Shown: positions 56,710 through 64,000 of the stretch, piece by piece
Position numbering within the stretch: the first letter of the stretch is position 1
How the letters are laid out: each line of letters opens with the position of its first letter
Assembly (NCBI GenBank): GCA_947650285.1
Contig: CANTFL010000174.1
Location: 806,001-870,000 of the forward strand
Direction: 5' to 3'
Origin: Hyaloperonospora brassicae
Lineage: Eukaryota > Oomycota > Peronosporomycetes > Peronosporales > Peronosporaceae
DNA: 64,000 nt
Made by a program: the position numbers and the translations under genes
Notes under the pieces: model-generated
What the model was told of the DNA's origin: nothing
What the model saw: the letters and a program-made list of their open reading frames with translations, nothing else
The model's database searches: none

Positions 56710-59700
56710 TTACTGGGCAGCAGTGACAACGAGCCCAATGGTCTCCTCGCCAATCTTCGAAATGCCACACACGTCACAGAGCGTGCCCTTGCTCTCCAAG
56801 CCGTACACCGCAGCGCAGTACGGGCAGCGCACCTCGGGCTCGCCCAAGTAGATTGGCGTGAGGCTGCGCGCGTTCAGCACAAACGGTTTCGAGTCTTGGT
56901 AGTCCACGGCATGCTCGTTGCGGGCCTCTTTTTCCGCTTTCTGAAGCACTTTGCGAGCAGTTAGACGCAGCTTCTCGTGACGAGGGTGCTGTGCAACCTC
57001 TGGGATCTCGAGCAACCGTCGGCAGAACGATGCAGCCGAGATGAAATTGCCAGCCTTGAACGCACTGGTCATCGCAATCTTCAACGTCAACACCAGATGC
57101 GGTAGCTGTAGCTCGCAGTGCGTGAAGTACGCGCTCAGCTCAATGTTGCGCTTCGGGTTACTCTCCAGTGGCACCGCAGCGACCTCAGCACGGACACGAC
57201 AGGCAATCAAGTACTCACGGCATACCGTTAGCAAGCCTTTGATCTTGTCAGCTTCTTCCTTCGAGTCCACAGACAGGAATGGAATTGCGTACAAAATCGA
57301 CTGGCAGTGTGCCTTGACATCGTCGAATTTGGCGCTCGTGAATGAACGGTAAGCTTGCTTCAGTTCTTCGACGAGGGCGGCGAAGGAGACCACGACCGCA
57401 GACTGGCTCGCATCGTTTCGCTGCAGCCACGCCTGCAGTGACGGACAGTTGCCCTGCGTAGGCAGGCAAGCCGATCCACCCGAAAACACCTGCAGGAACA
57501 CGGCCTTCAGAGGCTCAAAGTTAATCACGCCGATCTGACGGTGCAACAGTTGCATCGCAGTCTGGAATGACCCAGCCGCAGCGTGGTCGGCCGCCAACGA
57601 CGAGTTGCGCACCCATTGCACAGCAAGACTTGTGCCAACAGTAGGAGCCGCCACAAATCCTGTGTCTGTATTGGGACCAGCAAAACTGTTTTCCAGAGCA
57701 GCGGCATCCGTGGCTAGCGACTGACCATCTACTGCGTCGTCCAGGTCGAGGTCACCATCCATATCCCAAGCTTCGTCGGCACCGTCGGCGCCGTCTAGCG
57801 CCAAATCCATCGACGACTTGCGAGTAGGGCGTTCCTCCGCCGAACGATGACCCTGACTCTGTTGCTGTGGTTGCAGACTGCGCTCAGCTTCCCGCTTTTC
57901 AGCGGCAATTGCGTGGTCTTGAATCGTCGGTTCGTTGATCTCCACCAGAGCCCAGTTCTCGTTCTCTAGACGGCTCAAGGACAAAGGCGGAGACAGGAGC
58001 GTAGGGTTCGGTAGCATCTCGCGCGCTAAAAACGCATCCGTGTCAAAGTCCGGGTTCGCTTCTTGCAGCAGTCCACGCAATCGCTCAACGTGCTCAGTGA
58101 GGCCGTGAGTGGCTGCTGTCAGCAGCGCCAAACCGAACTGGCCAGCGGACTCCAGCGTCATCACGCGGACCTCCACATCGCCAAGGTACAGCGCATTGTG
58201 AAAGCGCGCCATGATATCGTTGCGCACTTCAGCGATCTTCAGCATCTTTTTTAACTTATCACGGTTGCCAGTGACCAGATAGAGAAAACTCAGGCGCTCG
58301 AAATTCTTTGTGCGCTGGTAAGCCATCTCCACAACCTGAATGTTACCTTGGCGAAGAGCTTCCACTCCCAGCTGGTACCAGCACTTGCTGTCATCCAGCT
58401 CGTAGGCCGAATTCAGTGCAACCTCTAGATTGCCGCACGAAATGGCCAGCTTGAAGCGAGTTTTCTCGTCATTGACAAAGTGCAACGCAACTTCTGGGTA
58501 GCCCTTCTTTGTCAGGTACGAGATGATGGCTTGGCCACACAGCCTCGAGTGGCGCACCATACGCATTACTTCTGTGTAGTTCTTCTTGTTTAGTGCAATC
58601 TTAAACTCGCATTCCGTGAGGTCGACGGCCATCGTGCGCATCTTGGCCTCGCGGTCGAGGCAGTAGAGCTTTGATCCTTCCAGGTGCGTCAGGTAAACAG
58701 GCACGTCCAGGGTGCGAATGATACCAGCATCTCCATTGGTCAGCGAGTACTTGATGTGATTCAGCGTGGTGTAGACGAATATCTCTGCAGGTGCATTAGC
58801 CCAGATACCGCTCTTGATGCGCACGGACTCAGTAATAGTGCACAGGTACGTGAGCTGCTTGTCCGCAAGCACGATAGAGTGTTTGCTGATTAGAGCCACG
58901 TATTCGTAGTTCGGGCTCCAAACCACGTACTTCACGCGCCAAGCTTGCACGTCAGCTAGCACACGGCGGCTCTGAGTTTCGTACAGGACCATCTTGTCGT
59001 CAATGTGTAGCAGCACGCGACCCACCACACCACCGAAATACATTCCATGTGCCGTGCCAGTGGGCGGAGTGATCTTCTTCGTCACTTCATTCTGGAAATT
59101 CTTGATTACAATGTGGCGCGACTTGTCCAGGACAGCAAAACGATTGCGGGCCACGAATACGGCAAACAGTCCCGGTCCGCGGTTAGACTCCGATGTGTCG
59201 CCGTTTGATCCCTGTGAAAACGTCACCAGCTCATACGAGCCACCCTCAGCATCGCTGGTCATTATCACGCTGCTGGTGCCTGAGTTCTGGTCGTATGGGT
59301 TGTAGGTAAGATTACGCGGCAAGTTGCCCGTGCCTGCTCCGGCAGTGCCAGTGCGACGCACAGCTGCCACAGGTACATCGGTGCTGTCCACGAACGAGTA
59401 CATACGCACGTAACGCTCCTTGACGTAGTACGCACGGCCTTCGTGGATATCCATGGCGGGACGTTCACGCTCTAGCTTAAACACAATCATACCCGAGTCA
59501 TGACCCGCAGCCAGCAAGTTTTGCGAAGGGTGTGCCGCAAGCATCCAGAAGCGGTCATTTTCACGACGGAAAGTCTGCAACCCCATGCGTTTCGAAATGT
59601 CCCACACACGAATCGACCGGTCTTCACTGTTAGAAATAATCAGCTCTTGACGAGGGTGGAACAACACGCACGAGATGTTGTTTGTATGTCCCCGCATCGT

Positions 59701-60447
59701 GTCCACTTCCCATGCCTTGGTCTCGTTCATCCTCCAGAGCTTCACCTGACGGTCATCAGCCCCCGAGACAATCAGCGGTAGCGTCGGGTGGAAACTGGCC
59801 CAGTTGACGCCGCGGTCGTGGCCTTCTAGCACGTACTTGACGATCGCATCGGTCGCTCCAAAAATGTCGTGGTTGTTTGAGCGCGACGTAGGTGGGGCCA
59901 CCATGTCGTCTAAGGCAGTAGGTGCGCCGCGCACCGTCTTTTTACGGAGACCCGTGGTGTCCCAGACCCGCACGGTCTGATCCAGCGATGCCGAGACGAT
60001 CAGATCGTCTTTCGGGTGAAATTGGGCGCGCATGACGTAGTGGTTGTGGCCCGTAAGGATCGACACACAGGATCGCGACTGCCAGTTCCAGATACGAATG
60101 GTCTGGTCGTCACTGCAGCTCAAGATCCACGGATACTCGTGGTGGAACTGCACCGTGCGGATATAATCCAAGTGGCCCAGCAACGTGAACAAACAGCGAC
60201 GCAGCTTAAAGTCCCACACTTTGAGCTTGTAGTCATCTCCGCCTGATACGAAAAGTGGCTGCGATCGGTGAAAGTCCACGCCACGGACGGGGCCGTCGTG
60301 CTCGTCAAAACGCTCCAAGAGCGTCCCCATCCGGTAGTCCCATAACTGGATCACGCCATTGTGCAGCGACGTGAGGATCCACGGACGGCTGGCGTGGAAC
60401 GCCAGTCCCTTCACGCGGTTGCTCTTGGACTCGAACTTGGTCAGCAT
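56710..60447 (-). CDS. COPA: coatomer subunit alpha (alpha-COP)
   Basis: Largest COPI coat subunit; its WD40 propeller binds KKxx retrieval signals on Golgi-to-ER cargo. Single exon, 1245 residues (usual 1200-1235). Starts MLTKFESKSNRVKGLAFH, which is almost invariant in the family. WD40 repeats follow up to about residue 320 (GHLDYIRTVQFHHEYPWI, GHNHYVMRAQFHP, GADDRQVKLWRM, GHTNNISCVLFHP), a second propeller and alpha-solenoid make up the middle, and the C-terminal COPI_C domain has the paired CPYC and CDVC zinc-ligand motifs. Contains a Gln/Asp-rich linker at about 855-910. Confidence 0.97.
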   Translation of the reverse strand: MLTKFESKSNRVKGLAFHASRPWILTSLHNGVIQLWDYRMGTLLERFDEHDGPVRGVDFHRSQPLFVSGGDDYKLKVWDFKLRRCLFTLLGHLDYIRTVQFHHEYPWILSCSDDQTIRIWNWQSRSCVSILTGHNHYVMRAQFHPKDDLIVSASLDQTVRVWDTTGLRKKTVRGAPTALDDMVAPPTSRSNNHDIFGATDAIVKYVLEGHDRGVNWASFHPTLPLIVSGADDRQVKLWRMNETKAWEVDTMRGHTNNISCVLFHPRQELIISNSEDRSIRVWDISKRMGLQTFRRENDRFWMLAAHPSQNLLAAGHDSGMIVFKLERERPAMDIHEGRAYYVKERYVRMYSFVDSTDVPVAAVRRTGTAGAGTGNLPRNLTYNPYDQNSGTSSVIMTSDAEGGSYELVTFSQGSNGDTSESNRGPGLFAVFVARNRFAVLDKSRHIVIKNFQNEVTKKITPPTGTAHGMYFGGVVGRVLLHIDDKMVLYETQSRRVLADVQAWRVKYVVWSPNYEYVALISKHSIVLADKQLTYLCTITESVRIKSGIWANAPAEIFVYTTLNHIKYSLTNGDAGIIRTLDVPVYLTHLEGSKLYCLDREAKMRTMAVDLTECEFKIALNKKNYTEVMRMVRHSRLCGQAIISYLTKKGYPEVALHFVNDEKTRFKLAISCGNLEVALNSAYELDDSKCWYQLGVEALRQGNIQVVEMAYQRTKNFERLSFLYLVTGNRDKLKKMLKIAEVRNDIMARFHNALYLGDVEVRVMTLESAGQFGLALLTAATHGLTEHVERLRGLLQEANPDFDTDAFLAREMLPNPTLLSPPLSLSRLENENWALVEINEPTIQDHAIAAEKREAERSLQPQQQSQGHRSAEERPTRKSSMDLALDGADGADEAWDMDGDLDLDDAVDGQSLATDAAALENSFAGPNTDTGFVAAPTVGTSLAVQWVRNSSLAADHAAAGSFQTAMQLLHRQIGVINFEPLKAVFLQVFSGGSACLPTQGNCPSLQAWLQRNDASQSAVVVSFAALVEELKQAYRSFTSAKFDDVKAHCQSILYAIPFLSVDSKEEADKIKGLLTVCREYLIACRVRAEVAAVPLESNPKRNIELSAYFTHCELQLPHLVLTLKIAMTSAFKAGNFISAASFCRRLLEIPEVAQHPRHEKLRLTARKVLQKAEKEARNEHAVDYQDSKPFVLNARSLTPIYLGEPEVRCPYCAAVYGLESKGTLCDVCGISKIGEETIGLVVTAAQ

Positions 60448-60709
60448 GGCGCTTGGATGCGGCAGCGATAGTCACGTGGACGTGGCGCCGGTGCAGGTGC
60501 GCAGAAGATTTCGGAACGGGGCGTCTGCGTGGCGGGCGTCGTTGGCAGGTTGTGATTGGATGAAAAGATGCATCCGTGGCAAGCTGGCGATTGATGTCGT
60601 GGACACGAACTACCAGAGCCCTCGGGTCGTTTTTGACACGCGTGTCAAAAACAAAAGCCGTCAGTATTTGTTTACGCTTTGGATACGTCCGTAATCCACA
60701 CATGTGCCG

Positions 60710-62951
60710 CTAGAGTTTACTTGTACGAAACGACATGTGAAATTGCTGCTGCCATACTCGCGGGTCCTTTCCGACGTACGCGCGCAATGCTCTTGACTCG
60801 ACTTGAATCGCCTTCACATCGTCGTATGGCAGCAACAGCAAATGCGTCGACGTCTCGGCACGGACAGTGAATGCCACAGGCTCATCATTCAGTGACTCGC
60901 GTTCCCCAAACGTACGACCCTCTGACAGTGTGTAGGGATGCGCAGAATACACGCGTACTGTGCCGGACCTGTACCAACAATTTGCATGGATTGGAACACA
61001 TCAGTTTGTGTACAGTCCGACAACCGATCAAGCCGAGAGCATACACGATGAAGTAGATTGCCGTGGGCAGCGATCCACGTGCGCTGATCACTTCACCGGC
61101 TTGAAACACTTTGGCAAACAGTGGTGTGTTGCGCTCGTCCTTGAAGCGCTCAAGCTCTGCATGCACAAGAACACCGCGGCGGGATAAGTAAGATGAAGCG
61201 ATCGTGCGAATCGGACCATGAAACAAGCATTGCTACGCTTACCATCCAATATAACGCTGTCTGCCGGCCAAAAAAGCCGAGCTGCAGCAGGGGACACAGC
61301 AGCGAGAGACTCACGTTTGTATGACGCAGACGTCACGTCAACGGACATCATACAGTAGCGGTAATTGATCATCATGCCCAACGCGGACGTCAGTGCCGAG
61401 GGGGTCGTATCGGCCAGGAAGTTGACTTGCTCAACCTGGGCACCGTTTTGAAGATGAAAGTTTGCTACGGGGTCCAAGATCTTATCCCGCTTTCGCTCGA
61501 AGAGGACATAGCGAGCACAGGCAGCTGTCATAATGTCTCGAATGTTCTCCAGTAGCCCAACGTCTTTGTGCCACTCGGGATCGCTGAGCCTGTGTAAGAG
61601 CCACTTGTGCAGCCCCAGCTGATCTGCATCATATACCGACGCGAGACGCCGCGCCTGCTCTGCCGTAAAAAAGCTTCGTTGATGGGGTTCCAGCCGATGT
61701 AGTTTCAAATTCTTGGATCTCTTTGTTTTCCGAGCACTCTTGATGTCGGCCAGAGCCTCCAGCTGTTGATCGCCATTAGCAAGTGCAGCCTTGAACCATC
61801 GCGCGAAACCTGGAACGGGTGATAACGTTGCTGCCACCGAGCACTGCGGAAACATGCTGCTCATACGCTGGATGGTCAAGAACAGCAAATGGCTTGCAAT
61901 GTTCAGTCCCCGAAGACCAGTGTTCGACGTTGAGACTGAGTAGAAAATGATGTGCGAGGGGTTCTTCACCACCGGAGTCTCCTGCTCAAGAATCGGATCG
62001 ATACTGTTGCACAAGCCGTTCGTCACTGCCGCCTGCACGAACACCAGCGGAGCGCGGGGCATATGCATATGAAATAGACCAAAGCAGTAGCGTTGCTGTC
62101 CGACCAGTCTGCGCTGGAGATCATGCCAGCCCCGAACTTGATGCACCCGCTCGTTTTTCAGCACGAATGCAGCCAAGTCTTCCGACGACAAGTCAATGCG
62201 GTGAAAACGCATGCTGCCTTGCGTGGCGAACAAGTCCCGCATGATCAAATCCAAAAGTTCCAGCGCCTGCACACTGGCTGCCGGAAGTTCCTGCCGGTTG
62301 CGCTCGATCAGTGTGGCCAAATCGACCCTCAGGTTCAGCAAGAACAACGGGCCGGGCTGTATCGTACCGACCAACAAGAAAAATTGCTCAGCAAGTGGTA
62401 CAAGCCCGCGCTTGACGCTTTTGGAAATGTTCGGATCGTTCTTGCGACTAAAGCCTAGCGCCGCTGCTGTCACGTTTAGCACCAATCCAGACCGTTTGAT
62501 CGAAGGCAACGTCTTCATCATTCGAGCCAGGTCGCGCACTCCAAGATCCACTGCTAGTGCCAGCACGAGCTCCAGCTTCTGTGCCTCGGTAAACATCTTG
62601 TAGTCTTCGCACAAGCGCAGTGCAAATTCTCTGCGGTGTTTCAGACCAATCACAAAGCCGTCGCTCACGTCTGCATCTAGTAGTGCCTGCACGTAGTAGT
62701 ATCGTACACACGATCACTCAAGCTCTCAGGCCACGTCCATCGGGACGCAACTATGTACCTCGATCGCTCCTGCGTACCTGGATCTGCTTCGTAAACTCGG
62801 CGCGATCGAAGCGCACCGTCTCGACGGCAGTGGCGCTGCAGCCAGGACCTTCCCGCTTCACACGTTCAGCATCTCGGTACGTCAAATGTCGCCGTACCCA
62901 CTCGTCGTCTCCATGGAACGTCCGAGGCGCTGCCGTCCGCGCCGCCTGCAT
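60710..62951 (-). CDS. MLYCD: malonyl-CoA decarboxylase fused to a cNMP-binding-like domain, peroxisomal SKL end
   Basis: Converts malonyl-CoA to acetyl-CoA and CO2. Exons complement(join(60710..60968,61045..61156,61243..62686,62778..62951)) give 1989 nt, 662 residues, all phases consistent. Residues about 60-535 are the decarboxylase: HMHMPRAPLVFVQAAVTNGL, FYSVSTSNTGLRGLN (catalytic serine region), VANFHLQNGAQVEQVNFLAD (catalytic histidine region), MMINYRY. A phase-1 intron then leads to residues 540-655, a cyclic-nucleotide-binding fold: FQAGEVISARGSLPTAIYFIVSGTVRVY and FGERESLNDEPVAFTVRAET. The phosphate cassette keeps FGE but lacks the Arg that contacts the cyclic phosphate (PVA instead of PRA). 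The protein ends SKL, a canonical PTS1, as in animal MLYCD, so the extra domain sits between enzyme and targeting signal. Confidence 0.9.
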
Positions 62952-63104
62952 CGGTGTGCCGACTCGATGTTAATAAACACACTACCGCACCGTTTGATTT
63001 GTAACAGCTCCGAAAACGTTTTAATCCATGCGGATGCAAATATTACAATAACAAAGTCACAACACCGTTTGTGTTCGTATTGTGATTATTTGGCGCAAAC
63101 GACC
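62952..63104. promoter_or_regulatory. shared divergent promoter MLYCD/PRPF4
   Basis: Only 153 bp separate the two start codons on opposite strands, so the genes share one promoter region. AT-rich centre (63000-63060) with GC-rich flanks. Confidence 0.6.
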
Positions 63105-64000
63105 ATGAGCGAGCGCAAGGGCATCTACTTTGGCGCTATTGACGCGAGCGCCAGCGACGCGCAGCGCGTCCGTCCTGACAGTGGTGTGTCACGTACGAAC
63201 GCAAGCCTCGAGGCGGCTGTTCGTGCGGGTAACGTGAACGTGTCGGGCAACGTGGAGACGGAGGTGCTCGAGCTATCCGAAAGCAGTCGCGCCGCCCAGG
63301 AAAAGCACGCGCAGCTCTTACGACGCGTTGAGGCGGAGAAGCGCGCGCGGCACGTCACGGTCCCGACGATAGTGGAGGAAGTTGTGCAGCGACTGCGTCA
63401 GATTGGCGAGCCGATCACGTTGTTCGGCGAGCGACCGGCGGACCGTCGCGAGCGACTGCGCGATATTCTGTCGCGACTGGACGTGGAAGCCGAAGAGAGC
63501 GGCTATGTCCGTCAAGTATTCGGAGAAAGTGAGCAGAACGGTGTTCAGGGATATGATGCTTCTGGTGAGAGGGCTGGATCAGCTGGAGAGGCTGCTTCTG
63601 CTGCTGCCAAACTCTCGACGACACACGAGGACCAGTTGTTCTATGTACCTCTTACGAACGAGAAGCTGAAGAAGGTGCGAGCTGCTATATTTGAACATAC
63701 TGTGATTGTTGTAGGAGCACGGCTGAAGCGAGAGCAGCAGGAGAAGCATATGGGTGCGGGAGAGCGAGCCCGTACTGTGGATCATCACACCGCTGAGCTC
63801 TATGCTACGGCACAAAAGATGGCAACTGTTGCCAGCCAGAACGGCGATGTGCGGCTGATTTCGGCCGTGAGGTTCTCAGCCGATGGCGGACATGTGGCCA
63901 CGGGGTCATGGAGTAGTCTGGTCAAGGTCTGGGACGCAGCGAGCGCGAACGAAGTCAAAGTCTTTCGTGGGCATGAAGATCGTGTGACTGGAGTGGCGTG
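63105..64000 (+). CDS. PRPF4: U4/U6 snRNP protein PRPF4 (Prp4), 3' end outside window
   Basis: Splicing factor of the U4/U6.U5 tri-snRNP that binds PRPF3 and cyclophilin H. ATG at 63105 (MSERKGIYFGAID); the frame is open for 298 codons to the window end. The SFM (PRP4-like) domain reads VPTIVEEVVQRLRQIGEPITLFGERPADRRERLRDIL (split here only by description; residues about 86-122). Around residue 245 the WD40 propeller begins: SAVRFSADGGHVATGSWSS then VKVWDAASANEVKVFRGHED. No intron in the visible part. Confidence 0.95.
   Translation, partial: MSERKGIYFGAIDASASDAQRVRPDSGVSRTNASLEAAVRAGNVNVSGNVETEVLELSESSRAAQEKHAQLLRRVEAEKRARHVTVPTIVEEVVQRLRQIGEPITLFGERPADRRERLRDILSRLDVEAEESGYVRQVFGESEQNGVQGYDASGERAGSAGEAASAAAKLSTTHEDQLFYVPLTNEKLKKVRAAIFEHTVIVVGARLKREQQEKHMGAGERARTVDHHTAELYATAQKMATVASQNGDVRLISAVRFSADGGHVATGSWSSLVKVWDAASANEVKVFRGHEDRVTGVA

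Overview
The window is nuclear DNA from an oomycete, most likely a Phytophthora or downy-mildew relative. The evidence is compact genes with short GT-AG introns (about 70-180 nt), an RxLR-like secreted effector locus, a DASH subunit, a STIL centriole protein, a flagellate-type gene set, and oomycete-style Ty3/Gypsy, hAT and Mutator elements.

Region 1 (1-11030) is gene-dense housekeeping DNA. In order: a mitochondrial citrate carrier (3' end cut by the window), a five-exon class I/II aminotransferase, ribosomal protein eL24, PRMT1, histone chaperone ASF1, an unrecognised six-exon protein ending in a PCNA-interacting (PIP) box, and TFIID subunit TAF13. A dead hAT element with its target duplication follows (11935-14507). 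The seven-exon gene for Mediator kinase-module subunit MED12 spans 14877-21911. Further on (23343-23739) is a tiny three-exon gene with a 7-nt coding first exon, which I read as DASH subunit DAD4.

Region 2 (24.4-48.1 kb) is a transposon island. Element E1 (24416-32395, + strand) is a chromodomain Ty3/Gypsy retrotransposon with near-identical LTRs and a GTACC target duplication. Element E2 (33294-41419, - strand) is an older relative in opposite orientation. A solo LTR lies at 43291-43724 and a Mutator-like element with a perfect 9-bp target duplication at 44505-48131. Between them is an RxLR-like effector with an in-frame stop. E1 is the most unusual object in the window: its LTRs, gag, pol and a 485-codon antisense ORF are built from closely spaced perfect short inverted repeats. 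gag and pol are joined by a convincing -1 frameshift signal, and about 0.7 kb of the RT/RNase H region is almost identical between E1 and E2, shared stop codons included.

Region 3 (49083-64000) returns to housekeeping genes: TRAPPC8, STIL, coatomer alpha (COPA), a malonyl-CoA decarboxylase fused to a cyclic-nucleotide-binding-like domain and ending in a peroxisomal SKL tripeptide, and the 5' part of splicing factor PRPF4, divergent from the decarboxylase across 153 bp. Membrane traffic (TRAPPC8, COPA), transcription (MED12, TAF13), chromatin (ASF1, PRMT1), cell division (DAD4, STIL) and acyl/citrate metabolism (carrier, decarboxylase) are represented; I see no operon-like functional grouping.
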